A stretch of DNA of 64,000 nt from Pochonia chlamydosporia 170 (GCF_001653235.2 NC_035791.1:6386001-6450000), one strand, 5' to 3'. Shown: positions 21,267 through 32,429, counted from the first letter of the stretch. Numbers and translations are program-made. The notes: a model not told the origin generated them from the letters alone.

Positions 21267-21719
21267 ATGACTAGGTACAGGTACAGGTTCTTTTACCGCG
21301 TGGAGGACGAAGATTCTCAGGCAGTTACAATCCTGGGGGAGGGAATATCGGCCATGGGGACAGCCAGGATCGACTTTGGTGCCATCTACGGGCGGGAAAC
21401 AGAGGTGCTTCGGTGGAATCTTGAACAGCACCTGCACTGGAATAGTGATTACAGGTCGCCATTCATTTCAGCATACGAGGACGAAGATGTCGCATTCGAT
21501 ATTGCATATGGACGCAAGAAGAAGGGGAAGAATCGTGTGAGCGTCACGGTGATTGACGTTTCCAGGGTGTATGGTGAGGTGGAATTTCGCGAGATGCGCC
21601 CTCTTGCGAAGCGTTTGGGTATCTGGATTCCGGAAAAGGCATACAACAACTCGAAGCATGAATGGGTCTTCTTACATGACATACCTGACGATGCCATAGT
21701 TGATGTTCATGATATTTAG
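21267..21719 (+). CDS. DUF7587-like small protein (150 aa)
   Basis: A compact single-exon frame starts at ATG 21267. The pattern YRYRFFYRVEDEDSQ at the N-terminus, HLHWNSDYRSPFISAYEDED in the middle, VSVTVIDVSRV and the C-terminal LGIWIPEKAYNNSKHEWVFL resembles the fungal DUF7587 family as I remember it. Those are short cytosolic proteins of unknown function, often in variable gene families. There is no signal peptide or membrane segment, and the length appears complete. The assignment is from recalled patterns. Confidence 0.6.
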   Translation: MTRYRYRFFYRVEDEDSQAVTILGEGISAMGTARIDFGAIYGRETEVLRWNLEQHLHWNSDYRSPFISAYEDEDVAFDIAYGRKKKGKNRVSVTVIDVSRVYGEVEFREMRPLAKRLGIWIPEKAYNNSKHEWVFLHDIPDDAIVDVHDI

Positions 21720-22596
21720 CATAGTGCAGACTAGAGTAGTCAAGTGGTCACAGCAATGGGGCATGACCATGTGGGTGGGGATGGTGGCAGATGCCAACGT
21801 AGCCGATAGTCCAACATATCAGGCAGACAGATGGTTGTCAATCGTGGCTCAACCCGCGATAGAGCTAGCAGAGTAGTGCGAAGTATACTTAGTCGAATAG
21901 AAGGAGGTTTTTTAAATTATGCTAGCGACATGCCTTAGAGTCTCTGTGAGCGCTCACTAAAGTCATGAGCTTGTATATAACCCAAGTGCCCCGCCATATT
22001 CCACTACGTACGTCTAACCTCAGACTTTGGGGTCCGCTCTCGTCTTAATACCAACAGCGCTTGCTCTCCCCATTATCAAAGCCTCAAGCCCTTGTACTAA
22101 CTAACCTCTTTCGTGTCCGGTTCTAGTCCATGACTGCAATGAAGGCAACACGACGCGTCGAATGAGTCGCATAGATCTCCTCGATGGTTATGGTGCGTAA
22201 GCAGTCGGGCTTGTTCGTGTTTATTGAAGTAAGCAGGGCCGAGTTAAAGAGGCTGGAAATCAGGAATTTCAGGCATCCTTTATGTTCCTTTTTGTCAAAA
22301 GGAAATCTTTAAATCGTCGTGGTGTTGAATTAAATCTTGCCCTGTCGCGTCGCGCCTCTCCGCCACCACGGGCGCGTTAATTGTGCCCCACTGCCATCCT
22401 AAATCCATGAAAATTAAATTCATTATGCAGCCACATCACACGGAACGTCATCCGTGATTACAGATTTATACTAAGTTTAGTCTGTGCAAGTGATGAAGCC
22501 TACGGCGCTGTTGTTCGACTTTTCACGGTCTCCAAGTGACCAATTTGTTTACCCTCTTACCTCTATTTTACTTCAATTTTTGTGAACCTTGTTTAT
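21720..22596. other. Intergenic
   Basis: No gene is recognised. The last 100 bases are pyrimidine-rich and precede the F-box-type gene. Confidence 0.3.
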
Positions 22597-23712
22597 ATGC
22601 GCTTCAGTCCAACAAAAATGGACATTGAGACCTACAATGATAGCAAGTCCTTGGAGACTGTACCTATCATGCTGGAACAAAACAGTTTGGAAGAGCTGCT
22701 CAGTATTTCAGCAACGCAGCGCAGCAACTTGCGCACAATCATCATGTGCACATATCACGTTTCGAGGAACCACGACGAAGACGATGGCATTACTGACACC
22801 AATAACTATAGTAACGGCGACAGTGACACTGAGTATTTTGATGCCGAGCGCAACGATGTTCCCACGACCGCAAGCATGGATCAAGGTGCTTATTGGAGCT
22901 GTCTGCTAGGTCAGGAAGCCTTCACCAGAGGCCTCGACGTATCCTACTTGACTTTAGCTTTGAGAAAGCTCCCTGACTGCCAAAAGATTTGCATCAGCGA
23001 CGCATACTTGCCTTGGGGTTCGGCACAACTAGAAGAGAGGATCGGAACCCAACTATGCAAAGGATTCGACCAGGACTCACCGTACAGCAAACGTTTTGTA
23101 ACACGCGTATTGAGGACGACATTGATCGTAATCTCCATAAGCGGCATTCAAGTGACAGAACTCGACATCAGTCTCGGTCTCACCGGCGGCCGAGGCAGTC
23201 ACTCCATGACTGACGATATCCTTCACCTTCCCAAAAACTATCAACCATTGATGGACCATGGTTTTCCCAACATAAAAACATTAAAGCTAGTTGTGAACAC
23301 GCAGGACGACGAGTATTGGGATAAGAATGTCTCTTCATTTATTGAACTTTTCCCAAATTTATCGCATTTTCGATTGCATCTAGCCGATCGTGGCAGTAGT
23401 GTCGAATTCCCATACCTTACCGAGGTGCTGGAAAGGTTATCCTTACAGGTATTTGAACTAGTCAATTGCTCAACTACACAGGAGAACCTGATGCCTCTGC
23501 TGCTCTGTCACCAGGCGACAGTAGAGAAGGAGGCGGCACTAGAGAAAATCATTCTTAGAGATGTCAATATCGAACAAGGCAAGAACGGGACGTGGAAATG
23601 GGTGAAAAACCATCTGCGAACCGAGCTTCCAAGATGTTCGCTAGAACTGCGACATTGTCTAGTTGCAGGAAAAGTTCCTACGATGCCTATAACTGTATGG
23701 CATGAACTCTAA
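22597..23712 (+). CDS. F-box/LRR-type fungal protein, possibly lacking its N-terminal F-box
   Basis: The frame encodes about 371 residues with the layout of fungal F-box-associated leucine-rich proteins: LTLALRKLPDCQKICISDAY, then PWGSAQLEERIGT, and later FPNIKTLKLVV, FPNLSHFRLHL and LSLQVFELVNC. An acidic insert (NHDEDDG...DSDTEYFD) lies near residues 58-85. F-box proteins of this class act as substrate adaptors of SCF ubiquitin ligases, but no F-box helix set is visible before the LRR-like part, so the first exon may be upstream or lost. Alternative starts are ATG 22597 and ATG 22618. Confidence 0.5.
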   Translation: MRFSPTKMDIETYNDSKSLETVPIMLEQNSLEELLSISATQRSNLRTIIMCTYHVSRNHDEDDGITDTNNYSNGDSDTEYFDAERNDVPTTASMDQGAYWSCLLGQEAFTRGLDVSYLTLALRKLPDCQKICISDAYLPWGSAQLEERIGTQLCKGFDQDSPYSKRFVTRVLRTTLIVISISGIQVTELDISLGLTGGRGSHSMTDDILHLPKNYQPLMDHGFPNIKTLKLVVNTQDDEYWDKNVSSFIELFPNLSHFRLHLADRGSSVEFPYLTEVLERLSLQVFELVNCSTTQENLMPLLLCHQATVEKEAALEKIILRDVNIEQGKNGTWKWVKNHLRTELPRCSLELRHCLVAGKVPTMPITVWHEL

Positions 23713-24348
23713 AAAAAAAAATTATGTCTATAGCGTTATACTCGCTCAGATATAATATAGCAACACGATTTCGTTCTGCGAGCATTGAGCTATAACATTA
23801 GTGCTCCTCGTTAAAAGGTTAACGAAATGCTCTCCGCAAGCCGCATCGACGTGACCCACTCGACATTCATCTAGGCCCTCAACACACGGTTGTTAAACTA
23901 AGAGGTTCAGTAAAACGTGGTCGGCAAACCTGCGGCAGTAATAGCCCATTGGCATTATATTAAATTAATGTAAGACTAATGTGCAGACTAGACGAGGGGG
24001 CCATCACCATCACGTCTCAATCTCACTCTAGTCAAAATTTCTATTAATACGACGTATGTTACTATACTGTCGGATAAAACTGCCTCTGTTGATAGAACAA
24101 GCAAACTTGGTGTAATTGCTGGGTTTCATACTGTCGGTTATCATGACTAAACTTAACCGGAAAATAGTTTCGGACGAAGGGAAGTTTTCTAGTATTAAAA
24201 AGGCAGCTGCAGACAGAGTCTGCAGCACGAGGAAAAACATGAATAATAATTTTGAAAAAGAGCTTAGTTAACAATGAGGCTCATAACGTGACATATACAG
24301 TATGTGCCATTCGACCTTGACGATAAGCGATCTGGTTAATGTCACATC
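23713..24348. other. Intergenic
   Basis: AT-rich sequence with no recognised gene. It begins with a run of ten A residues right after the F-box-type stop codon. Confidence 0.3.
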
Positions 24349-25500
24349 TTATGTGTCAACAGTCCCTGCGAGTTCATCCCATAGCTCTAAGCTGTCAATT
24401 TCGGACTCAGCTTCAGACTGGGGCTCCCCCTCAGATTGGCTGTCCTCCCCAACAAATAGCTGTGAGCCTGTTTCCGCCTCATCCATATCCTCAGCCAAAA
24501 TTTGCCTTTCCGGAGGCTCCGTTTGTGCCAAAAACTGTCGTAAGAGTGATGGAGACTGGGTTGTCAATTCCACTGCTTCGGCTTTAGCTTCTAAATGACT
24601 GGGAATGTCGTACTGGTGTCCGTCATTGTCAAGCTGGCGCCTCGCCCACTTAAGCCGCTTCTTGACTCCTTCCGTGAGACCTGGACAGAACCCTTTTTTC
24701 TGAACAAACTCACCACGGCATCTCTCGTGGGTAGCAAAATCGTCGGCGTACTTAAAAGAGAGTCGGATCCGGCCTTAGCGACAACTGCCGGCGGTAGTGG
24801 AACTCGGAATGCATCTGCCGTTCCCAGCTGCCACGGTACGATGTAGTCAAGCTGATCCTCGTTACCCCAGTTTGGGCCCGCTAATAGAGTCATTCGTCTC
24901 AGCGCCCGTCGGCAATGATCGTTCACCACTTCCCTGCTATTGGATTGCAAGTCTTCCGTTCGATCCATTATACAAAGCCAGTGCTGATGAACAACTCGTT
25001 CTAAGTCTTGGAAGCGGATCGCTGTCAGTATTCTCGGAGCTTCAGATTGCATACACTCCACGCGAAAGTCACGATTATCTTCGGGCGGCGAGAAGTACGG
25101 CGCCCAGTACTGCATCTGGAAAAAACTTGGCTTTCCATGGTACCATGTCCGAGGCGTGCGACTTGTACCAACTTCTTTCGCCTGGTTGCAATTGAAGGTC
25201 ACCATTACAGAGCGACCGAGAAAAGGTTTGATCTGCTGCTCAAATCGCCCCGCATAAGCCCTGATAGGGTACCATATTCTCCTAAATGTCCTCAAAACTT
25301 TAAGGAAATGAATTTTGTTCCATTTGGGTTTTGCAGGTCGGAAAAAAACCTCACGATCCAAGAAATCCGTCCAATTATGTTTCGGCGGTTGATACTTGCG
25401 GGTGGTCATCCAACATGGGAGCTCCATTGGTATGTGCGTGCTACCATCATCTTCGTCAGGAACAACTTTGGCGTAAACAGTCCAAGCTTCCTGGTAGATC
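24349..25500 (-). pseudogene. Unknown gene, frameshifted and cut by the integrase transposon
   Basis: A minus-strand frame enters from the transposon end at 25500 (EIYQEAWTVYAKVVPDEDDG) and runs through aromatic- and Arg-rich sequence to about 24775. There the natural frame shifts, continuing as KYADDFATHERCRGEFVQKK and ending in a Glu/Ser-rich tail at 24349. The 5' part of the gene is not found on the other side of the transposon (31099 onward), so the locus is rearranged. I do not recognise the family. Confidence 0.45.
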
Positions 25501-25625
25501 TCTGTTCCGGGCCAGTCACGAATACATCCAATTCGCGAATCGCCCGGACCATTCGCGAACGGCCCAGGCCAACCACGAATATCCACATCCGTGACTGGCC
25601 CGGGCCAACCGCGAATACCAACTAG
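25501..25625 (+). repeat. Left terminal inverted repeat of the integrase transposon
   Basis: It holds about four degenerate copies of a motif close to GGGCCAACCGCGAATA, spaced about 25-35 bp apart; these are candidate integrase binding sites. Confidence 0.85.
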
Positions 25626-26307
25626 TGGTGTGAGGCCAGATTACCTCTCTGGCTTCCTGACCTTATCATAATCTGCTTCCTGTACTTTCATGAAAGAAAA
25701 GTCAAAATGGAGCCTGAAATTGCTCCTATTAATCCATTTCCAAATGATGTTCGTAGCGCATTTAAAGCATATATTCAGAACCCAACATAGACTAACAGGG
25801 AGCGCATTGATTATACCAAATGGCGGGAGCTGCATATCTTGCTTGACAATCCCGGCCGGAAACCACGGAGCCAAGCTGAATCTCGACTTAAGCATAGGGC
25901 TTTCTCTGAATTTGAACTCATCAACAATCGGTTACTTCGCAAACCAGATTCCAAGCACCCAGAGCCACGATATGTGGTGCCTGAGAATGAAACTTTTGAT
26001 ACAATTGCCAACCAACACTTACAGCTACTTCATGCTGGAAAGAATAAAACCTGCGAAGCAGTGCAGCAAAGATTCTATGGTATAACGCGTGCAGACGTCG
26101 AATTTGTTATCAAGCGTTGCAAGAACTGCGCACTAAATCGCCCAGCTGCTACAAAGGCGCCATTAGTTCCTATTGTCACAAAGCCGGGCTTGGGAGCGTG
26201 TTCAAGCTGATCTAATTGATATGCGCCATGAACCATCAGGTCAATACAAATGGATACTACACATCAAGGATCACTTCTCCAAGTACAGTCAGCTGTACCC
26301 ATTAAAA

Positions 26308-29280
26308 GACAGTCTTTAATCGGACGCACCCAAATCTCTATTCGGACGCACCCCCCCACATTCAGCCACAGCAGTCTCCGATAATGTCCCGGTCAAATTT
26401 GCTGCAAGTGATATCTCCAGTATTTCCACCATACCAACAACTACTTACAGTGCCTGAGTAGTATTTTGCTACCACCCCAGGGTGACTTCCTACCTTAATC
26501 CGTTGCAACTACAATGCTATCACCAACCTTTTCCTTTTCCTTCCACTTTTTCTGTCCCTTCGCAAGCAAAATCTTCGTTATTTTATGGTCCTCCTCTACA
26601 TCTGGAGAATGATGCTGTTTAGCTGGATTATTCCCGCCCCTGTGTCCCTTTGCCTGTTGACGAGTATCTCGAGTTGTGACTCTAGCAGAAACTTTACTCC
26701 GTTTTCGCCGAGGCTGTTGTTGGTCTGGTAGGTCGGCTGCGTCTTCCTCGTCAAGAGTTGACCCTAGCTCGAATTGAGAGTAGTTCCGACGTGCTGATCT
26801 CTTAACGCCACTTCGTGTTGACCCTTGAGGCGCAAGTTGATGATCGGGAATCGCACGTTCGTTGCCAAATGGTTCGCCATTTTGTGGTCGTCCCTTGGGT
26901 ATTCCCATCGGAGGACGCTGTACCTGAAGAAGAGGATCGTCAATTTCTCGAGATCGTTTGATGTGCCAAAATGGATCCAAGTCTTCCCTCTTCAGTGGCT
27001 TATCTTGATCAGCTAACCTGAGGAGCATGTGAGCACAAGGCAAGCCGTATTGAGCCTTAGTAGAGCCTGTACACGCTAGTAAAGGCTTCTTGGAGATCTG
27101 GCCTGATTCCATAAGCCTGTGGATCTCGTTGAGTTGGTCTAGTGCCCAACGAGTGACACTTAAAGGCAGCTGGCCAAGCCACTCTCTTCCTGAGAACTGG
27201 TTCCGAATGGTGGTGTTTGCTTGTTGTATTTTGTCTTTATATAGCAGACGTTTATCCACTGTCTGACTAGCTGTGGCCTCTTCGACATCAGGGAGGTCGG
27301 ACCGAAGGGATAGGTTGTAGGTCTTCAGAGAATGATGGTTTGACTCGGCCGGTGCTGTCGTAATCAAACCGAAGTTCCGATAATGGCGAGTATAGCAGCA
27401 TGCCCATTCTTTCTTCAAAGGTAAATATGTGCTCTTGAGATAACTCAGAATGCGCTCCTGGTGTTCAAAGGTCTCTTGAAGTTGCCCATGCTTGATTGAA
27501 CTCGTCCTCCGATCTGCTAAATACCATATGTCTCCAGAGGAGGTACAGACCAGCTCGAGTTTTTAATACTCGTTTGGGAACAGGGCCAAGTTTGGAATCC
27601 TTCATATCTTTAACGTTGACATTCCCACGTTCCATCTCTTGAATGTCAGCAGTATCTGCATTGTCACTATCGCTATCTGTCTCAGAGCCATCGGTTTTCT
27701 TCCACCACTTCTTAATAGATAAGACCACATTGCTGTTGATATGGAAGACACATAGCTGAAGTTGCGCATTAGGAAATATTTGCCGTGCTGCAGCACGCAG
27801 CTGGTCGTCCTTATCCGTGATAATAACTTTTGGCGGCGCGATGTTGCCTGCTTGTTGGAATCTCGACAGCTGTTGGAGGAACCACTCATAAGTAGCAACT
27901 TGTTCGTTATTAAGAAGGCCATAACAAATTGGCATGGACGTCTTCTCCGACGATACAGTTACGACAGTAACCAAAGGCATTTTATAGCAGTTGGTCTTAT
28001 ATGTAGCGTCAATCTGGAGACATGACGAGAATTGTTGCCACATCTTTCCCCCTTTATGATAAGCCCAAGCGGCATTTCGAAAACGGAACTCATCATGAAT
28101 CCAGTCTAAGCCCCATATCCAGACTCTCTTCGACTCAGAGAGCGTCCGTACAAAGTCATTGGCGGGGCCGTAGCCTTGACGTTTGGCTTGGTTGACTTTC
28201 CATCGCCAGTTATATATATCCGTCCTGCGAATAGCAATCTGAGGCCACTTTTGGCACAGTTGCTTGTGAACGGATCGAGAAGAGATCGTCTTGTCAAGAC
28301 AAAGATCTTTCAGGAGGTTCATTTGTTCGTCTGTTAACTTTCTCCATTGGTAGTGCTCGGTGAGGCCTTGTGATGGCCCGTGGTCTCGATGAAGGGAGCT
28401 GACAACTCTCATGGACCATTCGTAGTTGTTGGCATGGAGGGACTGAACGATAACTTTGAACGGGCAGTTGGCGGCCAACTTCGTTGTATTCGTGTTCCGT
28501 ATTTTGGCGATTGACTCTCTGGGCTTATAATACCGACTCTTATCACAGACAAGCTCACATTTTATTGTTCTAGTCTTCGCCTTATTCTTTTGACTTCGTA
28601 TCGTGATGAGGCCCATCCGATTCTGAACACAAAACTCCTTTAGGCTGTCGAGGAGCAACTCAAGAGACTCATAAGTTGTTGTTAGAAGAGAAGAGTCCGA
28701 TGGAAAGACCGCCTCCCATGGTTCACCATTCCAATCCTCAGATTCATCGATCTCGTTACATTCATCGGAGTCACTAATAGATTCATCTGCTGAGTCGACA
28801 GGTAGCGTTTCAGACGGTTCGGGGAAGCCTGGAGGGTGCGCCATAGCCAGCATTAGAAGAGTCTTATCGACGGCTTGTAAAGCTATTGTATTCAATACAC
28901 TGCGAATTAACATATTTGTCTTAACAGGATTTTATGGCTATATGCAGATTGGCGCTTCTGTTCAAGATCTAGGACTTCTGCATGTCTCGAAGTCCTAGCA
29001 TCTAGACCGCAGTCCTGTAAGAACTACTGGGACGCTTGCTACCCACTGACAACTGACAGTCGGTGGTTTAGAAGTCAAAGAGGAATTTCTATCACCTCAA
29101 CAATGCTTAATTGGTTAGTTTTAAGAATGGCGACAATGACAACCAACACTGAACAGTTTCGACGTCGGTTGCTTCAGTCCGCGAAGTCGGAGGCTATGTG
29201 GCTTAAGGTACCTTAGGTGTGGCTGAATGTGGGGGGGTGCGTCCGAATAGAGATTTGGGTGCGTCCGATTAAAGACTGTC
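26308..29280 (-). mobile_element. MULE DNA transposon nested in the integrase gene
   Basis: The inverted repeats of about 64 bp start GACAGTCTTTAATCGGACGC at 26308, with the mirror end at 29280. They are flanked by CATTAAAA direct repeats (26300-26307 and 29281-29288). The element is 2973 bp with one transposase gene on the minus strand. An isolated end of the same family lies at 13820-13968. Each repeat has two GGACGCACC motifs separated by CAAATCTCTATTC. Confidence 0.9.
26495..28913 (-). pseudogene. MULE transposase, one frameshift
   Basis: The ATG at 28913 opens a 482-residue frame with an acidic N-terminus and a FAR1/WRKY-GCM1-like DNA-binding segment (CPFKVIVQSLHANNYEWSMR). The MULE catalytic domain follows, with first aspartate in LQIDATYKTNCYKM, second in VIITDKDDQL and FHINSN after it. 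Near 27479 a one-base shift moves the frame: the stop at 27465 is bypassed if reading resumes as LQETFEHQERILSYL. The second part then carries the catalytic glutamate (APAESNHHSLKTY), a SWIM finger (GLPCAHMLL) and a basic tail, ending at 26495. Otherwise the gene looks complete, so the damage is recent. Confidence 0.85.
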
Positions 29281-30096
29281 CATTAAAAAGTAAGCATGCG
29301 GAGCCAATTGCACAGGCATTTACTGGATTTATCGCCGCCTTCTTGCCCCCGAAGATTGTTCAAACCGATAATGGCAGAGAGTTCAAAGGAGCCTTATTAA
29401 TCCTGTTACGAAAGTACGGAATCCAGATTATTAATGGAGCGCCAAGATCACCTCAAACCCAAGGTTTGGTTGAGCAAGCCAATGGAGTAGTAGAAGCCAA
29501 GCTTAGAGCTTGGAAAATGGATAACGGATCTACTGAGTGGGCTCATGGACTTATGGAAGTTACATTGGCTATGAATACTCAGAGACACTCTACCATCGGG
29601 TGTGCTCCTGTAGAGCTGCTCTTTAGAGAGCGTTCTTCATATAATGACTGGCTAAATCAGCAAAAGCGAATAGACCCTACCGTTGGCGTCGTCCAGGAGG
29701 ATTCTACCCAGCCTCCGATCTATACCCTCAGCCCAAGCACTCCCGCTCTCAACCCGACAATCAATATTGGGGTTTACTCTGGCAGTTCACATATTACTAT
29801 GCAAATCAGCCCAGAATCGGCATTGGGCTCACAAATCAATGTGCGCATCTCACCACCTAGCCAGAGCTCTTTGACTCACGAGCTAGAGATGGAGAAAGGG
29901 GAGTCAGAGCGTACAGATCAAGTAATTGCAAAGGCTGAGAAGGCAAGCCACAGAGCAAAGCTTCGGATGATGCAGAAGTACTCTAAACGGCACACAATTC
30001 AACACTTCAATATTGGAGACATTATCTCTATTAAAGTTCCCAGAGAAGATCGAACCTCTACTGACAACCGGAGACTATTTGGGCGTATTTTAGAAG

Positions 30097-30572
30097 GAGT
30101 ATTACTATTCGCACAGATACAAATCTCTATTTGCACAGATATGCGTCTCACTTTTGACTCACCAACCCCACCCTGGCCACCATATGCCAATCCTGTGCGA
30201 TCAGCCTGCGACAGTCAATTCCAGTGCAACCGAATGAGGAAACGGTAAACAGCTAAATCGAGGATCGTCAATCTCCCGTCACGTCCACTGATACATAACT
30301 TCCCCACGCCTGTCAAGATGGACATATGCCGCCTTCTCAACGCACAAAGTCCCTCGCCAGGCCGTGCCACTACAGCTACCGCTGCTGCTGCCACCAACGA
30401 TCCAACAGACGATAACTACACCGGGGCTACGATCCCACAACTGCCACCGTCGCCACTCTTTGACTCGTACGATGACCTGTTTGCCTTGGTGGCCAAGGTG
30501 GGGTTGGTGAGTCAAAAGTGAGACACATATCTGTGCAAATAGAGATTTGTATCTGTGCGAATAGTAATACTC
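30097..30572. mobile_element. MULE-type MITE nested in the integrase gene
   Basis: The 476-bp element has inverted repeats of about 80 bp starting GAGTATTACTATTCGCACAG. It is flanked by 8-bp duplications TTTAGAAG (30089-30096 and 30573-30580). Excision restores the integrase frame. The repeat has two GCACAGATA motifs around AAATCTCTATT, the same design as the neighbouring MULE. Confidence 0.9.
30318..30521 (+). pseudogene. N-terminal remnant of a MULE transposase inside the MITE
   Basis: The 67-codon frame (MDICRLLNAQSPSPGRATT) ends with PPSPLFDSYDDLFALVAKVG, which resembles the beginning of fungal MULE/FAR1 transposases (FDSYDDLF). It then runs into the right inverted repeat. This suggests the MITE is an internal-deletion derivative retaining only the first transposase codons. 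Confidence 0.45.
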
Positions 30573-30973
30573 TTTAGAAGAGCCTTACGCCCACAGATAC
30601 AGGATTTTAACCACCTCAGGAATTATTAAGCGATTAATACCCACAAAGGGATTAAGTACAGTCAATGAGTCTCTTTGGGCAGATATCACTATTCCTGCAG
30701 CTACTAACGAAGTTACGCTCACGGAGGCAGCTAGAGACGCTTCTACTAGTGCGCGAGTAGGGGTGTCATGTCAGTGTAAAGGAGATTGCAATACAAAGAG
30801 GTGCAGGTGTTATAAGGAGGATAAAGAGTGCACAGTTCACTGCCATAGAGATGATCATAGCTGTGGAAACCAATCAGTGCTAGCAATTAGGACCGAACGG
30901 GCGTTAGTTGAACGACCGAAAAGGAAGAGAGCCAGAGCAGATACAGGGGGAAACAGTCATTAGGTCATTTGCG

Positions 30974-31098
30974 CTAGTTGGTATTCGCGGTTGGCCCGGG
31001 CCAGTCACGGATGTGGATATTCGTGGTTGGCCTGGGCCGTTCGCGAATGGTCCGGGCGATTCGCGAATTGGATGTATTCGTGACTGGCCCGGAACAGA
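30974..31098 (-). repeat. Right terminal inverted repeat of the integrase transposon
   Basis: It is the reverse complement of 25501-25625 without visible differences, and ends GGCCCGGAACAGA. Confidence 0.85.
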
Positions 31099-32429
31099 TA
31101 TTCAAATCTACGTGGAGTTGGATTTGTTGACCCACTTCCAGGGGGGTAGATTTGGATTAGCTACACAAGGGTAGAGTTTGGTTAATTTGGCTGAGTATTG
31201 GCATTGAAAACTAGTCAGTATATTTGCTTTTTATCGCGTGTCACGTAAGGTACGCAGACAAATCCAACTCTACTGGAATGTAACATGTTGCAGGCGCATC
31301 GCATTGACTACTAGAGCAGCCAATGATGGGACGATATTAGCAATGTGGGGGTAACATGTTCTAACAGAATACTTCATGCCTAATTCTGGATCAGCATTGG
31401 CCAGATTTTGTCATCAGCGACCGCACCACATTGAACCATGGTTCAAACCCGAGTGACTGCTTGGACGCGAGGCACTGTTCAGCTTGGTAGGTAGTTAAGT
31501 AAACAGTACAAGCACGTATATTTATTAAAAGCTGGCTAGGCGACTTACTACAAGTATATAAGAGCCAGAGAAGAAAGAGAAAACAAAGACGAAAAAGAGA
31601 GCTTGAGAGCCTAAGAAAATAGTGATGATAATCTCGATTGCGGTGGGACCCAGCCCGGCAGTGCCAGGGCTGAAAGCGGGAGCGCCAGCAGAGCTACACT
31701 CGGCTCATATGGATCAATTGGGAACCACCTCTTCAATGAAACCAATTCGCATGAAGAGCTTCTTTGTCTTGTCATGGAACCATTTCTCCATTTACACCAC
31801 ATCACCGTGATGGTACTGTATGATCGCGATGCTGTTTTGCATTTGTAGTGACTAATGTGGAGGCACAATTGCGCATTCACCATAATAGCGAGAAGGTGCC
31901 AATAAAAATTTGCGCCGGCCAAATGCGTTTCAATACACAACAGCTTCCTTACGTTTCTCTACTCAGCAGGGACAGGCAACCGAAAGCTAAATATTGAGCA
32001 TTGTTTCACTTAGTTGTACACTTTACACGTCTATTTTAGCTGCACTGAGTCGCTGAATTCAAGTCTTCATCGGGCGGCCAGTCTTGAGCTAGTCAGCCAG
32101 AACGAGCTTTATTCGAAGTATCAATAACTGCACGGGCCTTTATTGCAGATGCTTTCCCCATTTTTTGGCAGTATAACAGAATTCAAAAGGTTTAATTATT
32201 GGTATTACTAGTTATCTCAATGCCAACCTTGGCGAATGAATGACGAACTTGATAGATGCCTGCGCCTTGCAGACCCTGTTGAGAAAGTCTGTGAAGCTGT
32301 GGGATGAGTATTATTTTCAATAGTAAGAAATTTTGCTGCAACAAAAGCACCTATATCTCATAAATACTTGAATCACGGTGTTATTGTAGATATAACAAAA
32401 GCTATAGGACTTGAAATAGCTATGTTATT
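31099..32429. other. Relics: small inverted-repeat element and degraded LTR
   Basis: GTGGAGTTGGATTTGT at about 31114 and its inverted counterpart at about 31257 delimit a roughly 160-bp MITE-like relic of the family also seen at 19923-20035. A degraded copy of LTR family 1 lies at about 31501-31720. No gene is recognised in the rest. Confidence 0.4.

Larger units (their letters stand above)
25707..30963 (+). pseudogene. Integrase-type transposase, interrupted by two nested elements
   Basis: The ATG at 25707 (MEPEIAPINPFPNDVRSAF) leads to an in-frame TAG at 25788. The frame continues through an H2C2 zinc-binding domain (HLQLLHAGK, then CKNC), has a one-base shift near 26190, then the rve core: first acidic residue in VQADLIDM, second in QTDNGREF, glutamate in GLVEQANG about 34 residues later. 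The MULE interrupts after YPLK and reading resumes as SKHAEPIAQAF. The MITE interrupts after RILE and reading resumes as EPYAHRYRIL. The C-terminus has a Cys/His cluster (CQCKGDCNTKRCRCYKEDKE), recalling KRBA2-like integrases. Total intact length would be about 597 codons. It is inactive as it stands. Confidence 0.75.
25501..31098 (+). mobile_element. TIR DNA transposon encoding a retrovirus-type integrase (Ginger/KRBA2-like)
   Basis: The ends are essentially identical inverted repeats of about 125 bp (25501-25625 and 30974-31098), starting TCTGTTCCGGGCCAGTCACG. One integrase gene fills the interior, ending 11 bp before the right repeat. Without the nested MULE and MITE the element would be about 2.13 kb. 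There are no LTRs, gag, protease or reverse transcriptase, which separates it from Gypsy elements and fits Ginger-like cut-and-paste elements. I see no matching target duplication; the two flanks differ, so a recombination between copies is possible. Confidence 0.75.

Noticed and set aside
24302..25625. Plus-strand ORFs up to 205 codons
   Set aside because: They overlap the minus-strand unknown gene and the transposon repeat, and show no domain.
25501..31098. Gypsy LTR retrotransposon
   Set aside because: The integrase is retrovirus-like, but the ends are inverted, not direct, repeats and there is no gag, protease or reverse transcriptase.
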